In this document: positions 8,299 to 16,864 of the stretch, piece by piece | How the letters are laid out: each line of letters opens with the position of its first letter | How positions within the stretch are numbered: the first letter of the stretch is position 1 | Assembly: GCF_019049325.1 (NCBI RefSeq) | Contig: NZ_JAGMUO010000006.1 | Span: forward strand, 1-64,000 | DNA length: 64,000 nt | From: Streptomyces sp. AC512_CC834 | GTDB lineage: Bacteria > Actinomycetota > Actinomycetes > Streptomycetales > Streptomycetaceae | Direction: 5' to 3' | The notes under the pieces: generated by a model | Seen by the model: the letters and a program-made list of their open reading frames with translations, nothing else | Databases searched by the model: none | What the model was told of the DNA's origin: nothing | Program-made: the position numbers and the translations under genes

Positions 8299-9081
8299 TC
8301 AGCGGTCCTGGCCGGCCTGCTCCGCGCCCGTGTCCATACCGCCGTCGACCGTGATGACCTGACCGGTCACCAACGACGCCGCCGGGTCGGCGAGCCGTGT
8401 GATCCACGGGGTGATGTCGTCGACGTCCGCCACCCTGCCCAGCGGAATGCCGGCGGTGACCGCGTCGAACAACGCGGCCACCTGCCGCGGTGCCATGCCG
8501 TTGGCCTCGTACGCCTCGGTGCGCACGAAGCCGGGGGCCACCGCGTTGACCCGGATTCCGTGGGTGGCTAGCTCCGCCGCCCAGCTGCGGGTCAGGCTGT
8601 GCACCCCCGCCTTGCTCGCCGCGTACGCCGAGCTTCCCGGCCCGGGGTTGTGACCGGCCCGGCTGGAGACCAGGACGATGCTGCCGCGCTGCGGGGCCAG
8701 GTACGGCAGCAGGTGTCCGGTGACGAGCAGTGGACCCAGGAGGTTGGTGTCCAGCACTTCCCTGACCGTGTCCGGTCCGAGCCCGGCGAGCGGTGTGAAG
8801 CGGAAGACACCGGCGTTGTGCACCAGGACGTCCAGCACGCCGCCGCGGCCCCGTACTTCGTCGGCCAGGGCCTGTGCTCCCGCTTCGCTGGTCACGTCGG
8901 CGACCACGGGTACAACGGCCGGGTGTTCGGCCGCCACCTGGTCCAGACGCTCCTTGCGACGGCCACTGACGATCACGGTGGTGGCGCCCTGCGCGGCGAA
9001 GGCCAGTGCGGTGGCACGGCCCAGGCCCGTGCCACCGCCGGTGACGACGACGGTACGGCCCTCGAAGGTTCGGCCCGGCAT
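8299..9081 (-). CDS. Short-chain dehydrogenase/reductase
   Basis: A 260-aa classical SDR: cofactor motif TGGGTGLG near residues 13-20, NAG at the end of beta-4 (VHNAGVF), catalytic Ser in LVSSRAG, Tyr/Lys in YAASK, and the C-terminal ITVDGGM. The start ATG 9081 has GAGGAG five bases upstream; an upstream in-frame ATG at 9126 lacks one. It could serve as a polyketide ketoreductase or a sugar/tailoring oxidoreductase; nothing in the sequence decides. The gene is divergent from the racemase gene (9293), with 211 bp between them holding their promoters. It probably heads the leftward unit with the MFS gene, from which it is separated by 130 bp. Confidence 0.88.
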   Translation of the reverse strand: MPGRTFEGRTVVVTGGGTGLGRATALAFAAQGATTVIVSGRRKERLDQVAAEHPAVVPVVADVTSEAGAQALADEVRGRGGVLDVLVHNAGVFRFTPLAGLGPDTVREVLDTNLLGPLLVTGHLLPYLAPQRGSIVLVSSRAGHNPGPGSSAYAASKAGVHSLTRSWAAELATHGIRVNAVAPGFVRTEAYEANGMAPRQVAALFDAVTAGIPLGRVADVDDITPWITRLADPAASLVTGQVITVDGGMDTGAEQAGQDR

Positions 9082-9292
9082 GGTTTGCTCCTCGAAGCGG
9101 TCGTTGAGAGCGGACCGGCGACTCACTCTTGGGCCGTCGGCCGGAGACGGACGGCCAGCGTGGGCGACGGCGGTTGTGCCCCTCTGGACCTCGAGTGGAC
9201 TGCTCGCACGGGGCCTTGTCGCATTCGAGCCGCTCTTGACCGGTGTGACAGAGGCTGAACCGTGACGGTGTCACCGACCGACGGAGCCTGTG

Positions 9293-10528
9293 ATGTCAGC
9301 ATTCGGTGGTTGCTCACCCGCGAGATCGGCGGAGGGCTCCGGGACGAAACCGCTGTTCGGGCTGCGCGTGCTCGAGCTGGCCGGTATCGGCCCGGCGCCC
9401 TTCGCCTGCATGCTGCTGGCGGATCTGGGGGCCGAGACGATCCGGGTCGAACGGGCCGACGGCGTGCGTCCCTTCGCCGAGTGGCACCGGGTGCTGGACC
9501 GCGGGCGCCGCTCGGTGGCGCTCGATCTGAAACATCCCGACGCGGTGCGCGTCGTGCTGCGACTGGTGCAGCAGTGCGACGTCCTCGTCGAGGGGTTCCG
9601 CCCGGGAGTGGCCGAACGTCTCGGTGTCGGACCGCGCCAGTGCCACGAACGCAATGCATCCCTGGTGTATGCCCGGATGACCGGGTGGGGGCAGCAGGGT
9701 CCCCTGGCGCAGGCTCCGGGGCACGACATCAACTACATCGCGCTGACCGGCGTCCTGGACGCCATCGGCCCGTTTGGCGGACCGCCCGTTCCGCCGCTCA
9801 ACCTGCTGGGCGACTTCGCAGGGGGCGGCATGCTGCTCTTCGGCGGCATCCTCGCGGCCGTGCTGGAGCAGCGGCGGACAGGCAGGGGCCGGGTGGTGGA
9901 CGCGGCGATCGTGGACGGCACGGCACTGCTGATGAGCATGCTGCTGGACATGTCGGGCAGCGGACAGTGGCCGTCCGGCAGGGGCGGCAACCTGCTCGAC
10001 GGCGGGGCACCGTTCTACTGCGTGTACGCCTGTCGCGACGGGAGGTACGTCGCCGTGGGAGCCCTCGAGGACCGGTTCTTCTCGGCCCTCGTACGGGGTC
10101 TGGAACTGGACCCGGACCGCTTGCCGGACCGGTGGGAGCCCGACAACTGGGAGGTGCTGCGGTCGGCGTTCGCGGAGCGCTTCGCCCGGCGTACCCGCGA
10201 CGAGTGGGCGGCCGCCTTCGCAGGCACCGACGCGTGTGTGACCCCGGTGCTGAACCCTGAGGAGGCGGCCAGTCATCCGCATCTGCGCGCCCGTGGCACG
10301 TTTCTGCGCGACGGTGGCTCCCTGCACCCCGCTCCCGCGCCGCGGTACGACGGTGCCGAGCCGCTCCGGCCCGGGCCGGCCCCGGTCGTCGGCCGGCACA
10401 CACGCGAGGTCCTGGCCGAGTCCGGGTGTTCGGGACGGGAGATCGAACGGCTGCTGTCGTCCGGTGCCGCCCGCGCCGGCTGCGAACCCCCGAACGGCGG
10501 GGGGCGGGCGGCGCCCAGCCGCTCTTGA
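9293..10528 (+). CDS. CaiB/BaiF-type alpha-methylacyl-CoA racemase
   Basis: A 411-aa class III CoA-transferase-superfamily protein of the alpha-methylacyl-CoA racemase subgroup. Support: N-terminal LRVLELAGIGPAPFACMLL, DLGAETIRVER, the racemase motif GHDINYIALTG (His144, Asp145) and GDFAGGGMLL (Asp174), which are the acid/base residues of the AMACR/MCR subgroup rather than of formyl-CoA transferases. The family epimerises 2-methylacyl-CoA thioesters. ATG 9293 (after ACGGAG) is preferred to the adjacent GTG 9290. It opens a tight rightward operon with citramalate synthase, KSIII-like, aromatase and ligase genes, suggesting that the polyketide starter is a 2-methyl-branched acyl-CoA whose stereochemistry is adjusted (inference). 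Confidence 0.88.
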   Translation: MSAFGGCSPARSAEGSGTKPLFGLRVLELAGIGPAPFACMLLADLGAETIRVERADGVRPFAEWHRVLDRGRRSVALDLKHPDAVRVVLRLVQQCDVLVEGFRPGVAERLGVGPRQCHERNASLVYARMTGWGQQGPLAQAPGHDINYIALTGVLDAIGPFGGPPVPPLNLLGDFAGGGMLLFGGILAAVLEQRRTGRGRVVDAAIVDGTALLMSMLLDMSGSGQWPSGRGGNLLDGGAPFYCVYACRDGRYVAVGALEDRFFSALVRGLELDPDRLPDRWEPDNWEVLRSAFAERFARRTRDEWAAAFAGTDACVTPVLNPEEAASHPHLRARGTFLRDGGSLHPAPAPRYDGAEPLRPGPAPVVGRHTREVLAESGCSGREIERLLSSGAARAGCEPPNGGGRAAPSRS

Positions 10529-10612
10529 GCGCGACGCGAGCACCCGGCCGCACGCTTCCCGGCACGGCCGACACGACGACCCGGTACCCAACCACCAGCG
10601 GAGGACGGGCAG

Positions 10613-12247
10613 ATGGGAACGCAGGACGACTTCCAGTTCTACGACACGACCCTGCGGGACGGTACGCAGCAGGAGGGTCTCGTGCTGTCGGTGGACGACA
10701 AGCTCGCCGTGGCGCGTTGCCTGGACAGGCTGGGTGTGGGGTTCGTCGAAGGCGGCTGGCCGGGAGCCGTACCCAAGGACACGGAGTTCTTCCGCCGCGC
10801 GGCCACCGAGTTGTCCCTGGCCAACGCCGTGCTGGTGGCGTTCGGTGCCACCCGCAGACCCGGGACGTCGGCCTCCGCCGATCCGCAGGTGCGGGCGCTG
10901 CTGACAGCCGGAACCGAGGTGGTGACCCTGGTGGCCAAGAGCCATCCCCGGCATGTGGAACTGGCCCTGCGCACAACGCTGGCCGAGAACCTCGCGGCGA
11001 TCGGCAGCACCGTGCGGCACCTGGTCCACGCCGGCCGCAGGGTCTTCCTCGACGCGGAGCACTTCTTCGACGGCCACCGGGCCAACCGCGACTACGCCCT
11101 GGAAGTGGTGCGCACCGCCGCGGAGGCCGGGGCCGAGACCGTCGTGCTGTGCGACACCAATGGCGGTTCGCTGCCGGACGAGGTGGGCGAGGTGGTGGCA
11201 GACACGCTCCGGAGCACGGGTGTGCCGCTCGGCATCCACTGCCACGACGACTGCGGGTGCGCGGTCGCCAACACGATGGCGGCGGTGGCTTCCGGGGCCC
11301 GCCATGTCCAGGGAACGGTGCACGGCTATGGCGAGCGGTGCGGCAACGCCAATCTCCTCACACTCGCCGCGAACCTGATCCTCAAGTGCGGCGTACCGGC
11401 GCTGCCGCCCGGCCGACTGGACGACCTGGCCGCCGTGGGCCGCGCCGTCGCCGAGATCACGGGACGCTCCCCGGCCGCCGGTGCCCCGTACGTGGGAAGG
11501 TCGGCCTTCACCCACAAGGGCGGCCTGCACGCCTCCGCGCTGCGGGTGGACAGCGACCTGTACCAGCACATCGACCCCGCTGACGTCGGCAACGCCATGC
11601 GCACCCTGGTGTCGGACATGGGCGGCCGGTCGTCGGTGCTGCTCAAGGCCCGGGAACTGGGCTACGACGTCGCCACCGCACCGGAGGCGGTCGCGCGCCT
11701 GGCCACAAAGGTGAAGGAGCTGGAGCACCGCGGCCACAGCTTCGAATCCGCGGACGCGTCCTTCGAGTTGCTGCTGCGCGGGGAGCTGTCCGCGAACCAC
11801 GGCGTGCCGTCCGTCGACGTCCTGCTGCGGCGCGTCGAGACGCGGGCCGATTGCGGCAACCTGCCGCGGTCCAGCGCCTCGGTCCGGCTGCGGGTGAACG
11901 GCGTGCAGGCCGAGGGCGACGGCTCGGGCGACAGTCCGGTCGACGCCCTCGACCGGGCCGTGCACCAGGCACTCGACCCGTGGTTCCCACGGCTGCGGCG
12001 GCTGCGGCTTGCGGAGTACCAGGTGCGGCTTCCGGCGGGCGGGTCCGGCGGCCGGGCGACGGCCCGGGTGCTGGCCTCCTTCACGGACGGCCGCGCCCGG
12101 CTGAACACCGTGGGGGTGGGCGGTGACACCGATGCCGCCTTCTTTCACGCACTGCTGGACGCGGTGCGGTACGTGCTGACGCCGGTCGGCCGCCCGGGCG
12201 GTGGGGTGCGGGCCTCCCGCCAGGAGTCGGCCGCCGCGGCGCACTGA
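10613..12247 (+). CDS. cimA: Citramalate synthase / isopropylmalate-synthase-family enzyme
   Basis: A 544-aa HMGL-like TIM-barrel protein: FYDTTLRDGTQQEGL at residues 9-23 (metal/substrate DTTLRDGxQ motif), HCHDDCGCAVANT (metal HxH-type region), HGYGERCGNANL, and a C-terminal LeuA-dimer-like regulatory domain with VNTV-like RARLNTVGVG. The overall length and the TQQEGL variant fit the CimA-type (R)-citramalate synthases (pyruvate plus acetyl-CoA) better than LeuA. That pathway gives 2-oxobutyrate and then isoleucine or 2-methylbutyryl units without threonine. ATG 10613 follows GAGGACGGG. A duplicated CimA inside a polyketide operon next to an alpha-methylacyl-CoA racemase implies dedicated starter supply (inference). 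Confidence 0.88.
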   Translation: MGTQDDFQFYDTTLRDGTQQEGLVLSVDDKLAVARCLDRLGVGFVEGGWPGAVPKDTEFFRRAATELSLANAVLVAFGATRRPGTSASADPQVRALLTAGTEVVTLVAKSHPRHVELALRTTLAENLAAIGSTVRHLVHAGRRVFLDAEHFFDGHRANRDYALEVVRTAAEAGAETVVLCDTNGGSLPDEVGEVVADTLRSTGVPLGIHCHDDCGCAVANTMAAVASGARHVQGTVHGYGERCGNANLLTLAANLILKCGVPALPPGRLDDLAAVGRAVAEITGRSPAAGAPYVGRSAFTHKGGLHASALRVDSDLYQHIDPADVGNAMRTLVSDMGGRSSVLLKARELGYDVATAPEAVARLATKVKELEHRGHSFESADASFELLLRGELSANHGVPSVDVLLRRVETRADCGNLPRSSASVRLRVNGVQAEGDGSGDSPVDALDRAVHQALDPWFPRLRRLRLAEYQVRLPAGGSGGRATARVLASFTDGRARLNTVGVGGDTDAAFFHALLDAVRYVLTPVGRPGGGVRASRQESAAAAH

Positions 12248-12268
12248 CGCAACGAACCCCAGGACGGG

Positions 12269-13309
12269 ATGACCATGCGTGTGGAAGGCATCTACATACG
12301 GGCCACCGGCGTCCGGCTCCCGGCCCGGCTTCGGGTGAGCGACGCGGTCGCCGCGGGTGAGTGTCCGCCCCGGACCGCCGAGACCACGGGCGTCGTCTCG
12401 GTGGCGCACTCGCCCGGCGAGTCGGCGGCTGAGATGGCGGTCGCGGCCGCCCGCAGCGCCCTCGACCGCGCCGAGGCGCAGGCGGACGACATCGGCCTGA
12501 TCCTCCACGCCGACACCTACCACCAGGGCCAGGATCTGTGGCCGGTGGCGTCCTACATCCAGCGTGAGACGCTCCGCAACACCTGCCCCGCTCTGGAGAT
12601 CCGGCAGATGTCCAACGGCGGACTGACCGCGCTCGATCTGGCCGCCGCGTATCTGAAGGCCGCAACCGGCCGCGGTGAGGCGCTGCTGACCACCGCCGAC
12701 CGGTTCTGTGCACCCGGCATCGACCGTTGGCGCACCGACCCCGGCACACCGTATGCCGACGGAGGTACCGCACTTGTGCTCTCGGCGCGCGGCGGGTTCG
12801 CGGCGGTGTCCTCCCTCGCCCTGTTCGCCGACTCCGAACTCGAGTCCCTGCACCGCGGCGACACTCCCTTCTCACCGGCGCCGTTCACCCACGGCATGCC
12901 CGTCGACTTCGACGCGGCCAAGCGCTCCTTCGTCGAGCGCATGGGTATCTCGTACGCCGTCGCCCGCAGCAGCGCGGGACAGTACAGCGTTGTCAAGGAG
13001 GCTCTGGCGGACGCCGGTATGGAACTCGCCGACGCCGCGTGGGTGATCCTTCCGCACTTCGGCCGCCGTCGGCTCCGGTCCATCTACTACCAGCCGTTCG
13101 GTATCGATCCGGGGTGCACCACGTGGGACTGGAGCCGGACCGTCGGCCATCTGGGCGCCGGCGACCAGTTCGCGAGCCTGGACCACCTCGTCGTGTCCGG
13201 TCTGGCGGTACCCGGTGACCGCTGTGTCCTGATGTCGGTGGGCGCGGGCTACAGCTGGGGCTGCGCGGTCGTCGACATCCTCGATCGTCCGGCCTGGGCC
13301 GCCAGCTGA
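12269..13309 (+). CDS. KSIII-like acyltransferase (DpsC/CerJ type) with Ser in place of Cys
   Basis: A 346-aa thiolase-fold protein related to FabH-like ketosynthase III. At the nucleophile position the sequence is RQMSNGGL with Ser115, not Cys; His263 (ILPHFGR) is present, and the usual Asn of FabH is replaced in GHLGAGDQ (Asp299). DpsC of daunorubicin uses a Ser nucleophile, and CerJ-type homologues use Cys-His-Asp and catalyse acyl transfer instead of condensation. This protein therefore probably selects and loads the starter acyl group, or acylates the product. ATG 12269 and ATG 12275 are both possible, with AGGACGGG upstream. It is 21 nt from cimA, so translation is probably coupled. Confidence 0.85.
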   Translation: MTMRVEGIYIRATGVRLPARLRVSDAVAAGECPPRTAETTGVVSVAHSPGESAAEMAVAAARSALDRAEAQADDIGLILHADTYHQGQDLWPVASYIQRETLRNTCPALEIRQMSNGGLTALDLAAAYLKAATGRGEALLTTADRFCAPGIDRWRTDPGTPYADGGTALVLSARGGFAAVSSLALFADSELESLHRGDTPFSPAPFTHGMPVDFDAAKRSFVERMGISYAVARSSAGQYSVVKEALADAGMELADAAWVILPHFGRRRLRSIYYQPFGIDPGCTTWDWSRTVGHLGAGDQFASLDHLVVSGLAVPGDRCVLMSVGAGYSWGCAVVDILDRPAWAAS

Positions 13310-13385
13310 CCTCCACTGCGGCGCGCCCGCTCGATCCCGCCCCTGCAAGACGCCGCTGCGGCGGCCCTGCCGAGAGGAATGTCCT

Positions 13386-14345
13386 GTGGTGCAAAGCAGC
13401 GCGGCAACGACCCATGTCGCGGAGCACAGCGTCAATGTCGCGGCGCCTGCCGCGGATGTCTACGATCTTGTCGCCGACGCCCAGCGCTGGCCCGACGTCT
13501 TCGGTCCGACGGTCCACACCGAGGTGCTGGAGGAGACCGAGCAGCACCAGGTGCTGCGGATCTGGGCGTTCGCGAACGGCCGGGTGCGCGACTGGACCTC
13601 CCGCAGATCCCTCGACCCGTCGGCCCGCACGGTGACGTTTCGTCAGGTGGTGTCCGCCCCGCCAGTGGCGTCGATGGGCGGCGTGTGGCGGATCGGGGAA
13701 ACGGCGGACGGCTGCCGGGTGACACTGCTGCACGACTACCGGGCCATCGGCGACGACCCCGAGGCGCTGCGTCTGATCGAGACGGCCCTGGACACCAACA
13801 GCGCCGCGGAATTGGGCGCGTTGAAGACCACGGCGGAACGGCTCGCGCAGTTCGCGCAGTTGAGGTTCGGCTTCAGTACCCACCGGGACATCGACGGCAG
13901 TCCGCGGGAGGTGTTCGACTTCCTGGCCCGGGCCGAGTCGTGGCCGAGCCGTCTTCCGCACGTCGCCCGGCTCGATCTGCGCGAGGAGGAGCCGGGCGTG
14001 CAGCACATGACCATGGACACCTACGGTCCGGACGGTTCCGTGCACACGACGTCCTCGGTCCGGCTCTGCTTTCCCGACCGGGGGCTGATCGTGTACAAGC
14101 AGACGGCACCGCCGCCGGTGATGACGGGCCACACGGGGCGGTGGCTCGTGGAATCCGTCCTGGACGACTCGGGCGCACCCGTGGTGCGTGCCACCTCCTG
14201 GCACACGGTCGTGCTCGACCCGGATGGCGTGCGCCGGGTGCTGGGACCCAGTACGAGGCTGGCCGAGGCCCGTGCCATGGTCCGTCGGTCCCTCGACGCC
14301 AACAGCTCCGCGACCCTGCTCAGGGCCAAGCAGTTCGTGGAGTGA
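13386..14345 (+). CDS. Didomain polyketide aromatase/cyclase (SRPBCC fold)
   Basis: A 319-aa tandem duplication of the START/SRPBCC cyclase fold. Domain 1 spans about 8-150 (HSVNVAAPAADVYDLVADAQRWP...FGPTVH) and domain 2 about 160-310 (THRDIDGSPREVFDFLARAESWPSRLPHV). This matches the didomain ARO/CYC class that fixes first-ring cyclisation and aromatisation of nascent poly-beta-ketone chains in type II systems. GTG 13386 follows GAGAGGAAT. The gene lies in the starter-supply operon rather than next to the minimal PKS, but the cyclase is the expected partner of KS-alpha/KS-beta/ACP encoded at 20-23 kb. Confidence 0.92.
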   Translation: MVQSSAATTHVAEHSVNVAAPAADVYDLVADAQRWPDVFGPTVHTEVLEETEQHQVLRIWAFANGRVRDWTSRRSLDPSARTVTFRQVVSAPPVASMGGVWRIGETADGCRVTLLHDYRAIGDDPEALRLIETALDTNSAAELGALKTTAERLAQFAQLRFGFSTHRDIDGSPREVFDFLARAESWPSRLPHVARLDLREEEPGVQHMTMDTYGPDGSVHTTSSVRLCFPDRGLIVYKQTAPPPVMTGHTGRWLVESVLDDSGAPVVRATSWHTVVLDPDGVRRVLGPSTRLAEARAMVRRSLDANSSATLLRAKQFVE

Positions 14346-14384
14346 TCCTCGGCCGCACGATCACCGCAGGAGACCAGCAGGCGC

Positions 14385-16193
14385 GTGAGGAGCCCGAAAG
14401 CCGCTTCCTTGGGGCTCGGTTGCCTTCCAGGGGGAACGTTGAGGAACGACCGTCCGTATGTCGAGACGATCCGTGAGTGGGCCGTGACGGCTCCTGGCCA
14501 CCAGGCGCTGGTGTCCGTGGGCGGGAGCGGGAGCGGGAGCGGTGCGAACGCGCCGGTCGAGCGTGTGACCTACGGCGAGCTCGACCGCGGTGCCGCCACG
14601 CTGGCCGGCTGGCTGCGGGAGCGCGGCCCGGTCGGTCAGCGCGTGCTGGTGCTGCAGTCCTGTCCCCGGCTCTTCGCGGTGAGCGTGCTGGCCTGCCTGT
14701 ACGCGGGCGCCGTCGCGGTGCCCGTCGCCGTGCCGGGCGCGAGCCGGCATCAAGCAGACCGCGTGCTCGGTGTCGCCAGGGACACGTCGGCCGGTGTCGT
14801 CCTCACGGACATCGCGACGGCTCCGGATGTCTCCGTGCTGCTGGCCCGGCACGGCTACGATCGGATCAGCTGCCTGGCGGTGGAGTCGGTGCCCGACGGC
14901 GGGGGGCTGTACACGCCGGTGTCGGACGCCGAGCAGCCGGCGTTGGTGCAGTACACGTCCGGTTCTGCGCGAAAGCCCCGTGGTGTGGTCATGACCCACG
15001 GGAACCTGCTGGCCGCCCAGCACCCTGCCGTCCGGGTGCTGGGCACCCGGACGGGCGACCGGATCGGCGGCTGGCTGCCGATCCATCACGGCATGGGCCT
15101 GTTCGGACAGCTTCTGCACCCGCTCTGGCTCGCCGGCACCTGCGTCCTTGTGAGTCCGGGCCTGTTCGACCGCCGGCCGGCGGCCTGGCTGGAAGCCGTC
15201 TCGGCCAACCGGCTGCGAGTGAGCGCAGCTCCCGGCTGGGCCTACGACCTGTGTGTGCGCCGGGTCGGTGACCGGGAACTGGCCGGGCTGGACCTGTCGG
15301 GCTGGGAGAGTGCCGTGAGCGTGCCGGGTCCGGTTCGGCCCGAGGTCCAGCGGGCCTTTGCCGATCGGTTCGCTCCCGCGGGTTTTCGGCCCGACGCGTT
15401 CAGGACCTGCTACGGACCGGCCGAGGTGCCCGTGCTGGTGTCCGGTTTCGGACCGGGTGCCGGGGCGGCGGCCCACCGCGCCGTGGACGTGGCGGCACTG
15501 GAACGCCGCGAGCTGCGGGATCCGGTCCTCGGCCGTCCGGCCCGCACCCTTGCGGACTGCGGCCCGCCGGTCGGTGTGGAACTGCGCATCGTCGATCCGG
15601 TGAGCCTGGAGGTTGTGCCGGACGGACGGTGCGGGGAGATCTGGCTTCGGGGGCCGGCCGTCGCGCACGGCTACTGGAACCGCCCCCGGGAGACCAGCGA
15701 GACCTTCGAGGCCCGGACCGCCGACGGTGCGCACGGTTTCCTGCGCACCGGGGACCTCGGCGCGCTGTCCGGCGGGCGTCTGTACGTGACGGGGCGGCTC
15801 GAGGACGCCGTCGTGCTGGCCGGCCGCCGGCTGTCCGCCGGTGATCTGGAGCGTTCCGTACGCCAGGTCAGCGATCTGATCGGGGCGGGCGCGGCCTTCG
15901 GCGTCGGTGCCGAGCGGGAGCATGTCGTGGTGGTCCTGGAGCTGCGCGGACGGAATCACTACGACGTGGATCTCCCCGCTCTCGTCGGCGCGGTGCGCGC
16001 ACACCTGGCCGCGGAGTTCCAGCTCACCCCGGGCGCAGTGGTTCTCGTGCGCTCCGGGACGATACGCCGTACGGCCGTCGGCACGGTGCGGTGCGGCGAG
16101 TTGCGCCGGCTCCTGCTGGGTGGCGAACTCAAGGCGATCCACCAGCAGATGGGGCGCGAGGTCCGCGAACTCATCGGCGCCGGGGACGCCTGA
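14385..16193 (+). CDS. Fatty-acyl-AMP-ligase-like adenylate-forming protein lacking the C-terminal lysine
   Basis: About 602 aa, ANL superfamily, closest in layout to FAALs (FadD32-like). The phosphate loop is LVQYTSGSARKPRGVVMTH, A5-like RTCYGPAEVPV, and the ATP/ribose motif LRTGDLG with GRLEDAVVLAGR. The C-terminal A10 motif, usually TSSGK, reads TAVGTVRCGEL, so the catalytic Lys of the adenylation half-reaction is Thr. A simple-sequence run near 14522-14542 encodes GSGSGSG at residues 47-53. Start is uncertain: GTG 14385 or TTG 14439 (the latter with GGGGGA close upstream). FAALs hand acyl-AMP to an ACP without CoA, so it may activate the starter acid if still active. It ends the rightward operon begun at 9293. 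Confidence 0.82.
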   Translation: MRSPKAASLGLGCLPGGTLRNDRPYVETIREWAVTAPGHQALVSVGGSGSGSGANAPVERVTYGELDRGAATLAGWLRERGPVGQRVLVLQSCPRLFAVSVLACLYAGAVAVPVAVPGASRHQADRVLGVARDTSAGVVLTDIATAPDVSVLLARHGYDRISCLAVESVPDGGGLYTPVSDAEQPALVQYTSGSARKPRGVVMTHGNLLAAQHPAVRVLGTRTGDRIGGWLPIHHGMGLFGQLLHPLWLAGTCVLVSPGLFDRRPAAWLEAVSANRLRVSAAPGWAYDLCVRRVGDRELAGLDLSGWESAVSVPGPVRPEVQRAFADRFAPAGFRPDAFRTCYGPAEVPVLVSGFGPGAGAAAHRAVDVAALERRELRDPVLGRPARTLADCGPPVGVELRIVDPVSLEVVPDGRCGEIWLRGPAVAHGYWNRPRETSETFEARTADGAHGFLRTGDLGALSGGRLYVTGRLEDAVVLAGRRLSAGDLERSVRQVSDLIGAGAAFGVGAEREHVVVVLELRGRNHYDVDLPALVGAVRAHLAAEFQLTPGAVVLVRSGTIRRTAVGTVRCGELRRLLLGGELKAIHQQMGREVRELIGAGDA

Positions 16194-16238
16194 GCCGTCC
16201 GCGGACGCGGTCTTCGCCCGCTGCCCGGGCGCGGGTTC

Positions 16239-16850
16239 TCAGGGGATCCACCCCGCCTGTTCGGCGATACGGATGGCGTCGACCCGGTTGCGGGCGTTGA
16301 GTTTGGTCACGATGGAGGTCAGGTAATTGCGGACGGTCCCCTTGGAGAGGTAGAGGCGTCCGGCTATCTCCTCGGCCTCCGCACCCTGCGCGGCCAGCCT
16401 GAGCACTTCCAACTCGCGCCTGGTCAGGGGCGTGTCCTGGACGTCCCATGCGGACAGCGCCAGTTCGGGGTCGATGGCACGCTGACCGGCCGCGACGGCA
16501 CGAACGGCGTTGGCGAGCCGGTGCGGTTCGGAATCCTTGAGCAGGAAACCGGAGACCCTGGCCTCCAGGGCCCGGCGCAGGGTGCCCGGGCGGCCCAGCC
16601 CGGTGAGCATGATGGTACGGCAGCTGGGCAGTTCCCGATGGAGTTCCGTCGCCGCGCTCAGCCCGTCGATCCCGGGGAGGCTGATGTCGATGACGGCGAC
16701 GTCCGGCAGGGTCCTGAGGGCGGTCGGCACGATCGTGTCCCCGCGCCCGACCGCGGCCACCACTTCCAGGTCCCATTCCATTTCCAGCAGGGCGACCAGG
16801 GCCCCCCGCAGCATGGAGACGTCTTCGGCGATGAGGACTCTGACGGACAT
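16239..16850 (-). CDS. NarL/LuxR-family response regulator
   Basis: A 203-aa two-component response regulator. The receiver domain carries acidic residues AED at 8-10, the phospho-acceptor Asp55 (VAVIDISLPG), Thr in IMLTGLG and Lys in GFLLKDS. The C-terminal LuxR helix-turn-helix reads LTRRELEVLRLAAQG...LYLSKGTVRNYLTSIVTKL. It matches the DesR-like subgroup paired with DesK-like kinases. ATG 16850 follows GGAGGCC; it starts 14 nt after the kinase stop codon, so the two form one operon. It probably regulates the flanking polyketide genes, though targets cannot be read from sequence. Confidence 0.92.
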   Translation of the reverse strand: MSVRVLIAEDVSMLRGALVALLEMEWDLEVVAAVGRGDTIVPTALRTLPDVAVIDISLPGIDGLSAATELHRELPSCRTIMLTGLGRPGTLRRALEARVSGFLLKDSEPHRLANAVRAVAAGQRAIDPELALSAWDVQDTPLTRRELEVLRLAAQGAEAEEIAGRLYLSKGTVRNYLTSIVTKLNARNRVDAIRIAEQAGWIP

Positions 16851-16864
16851 CGTGGCCTCCGATC

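Noticed and set aside
14522..14542. Simple-sequence repeat encoding GSGSGSG in the ligase
   Set aside because: Short in-frame linker-like run; common in high-GC genes and not evidence of a regulatory repeat.
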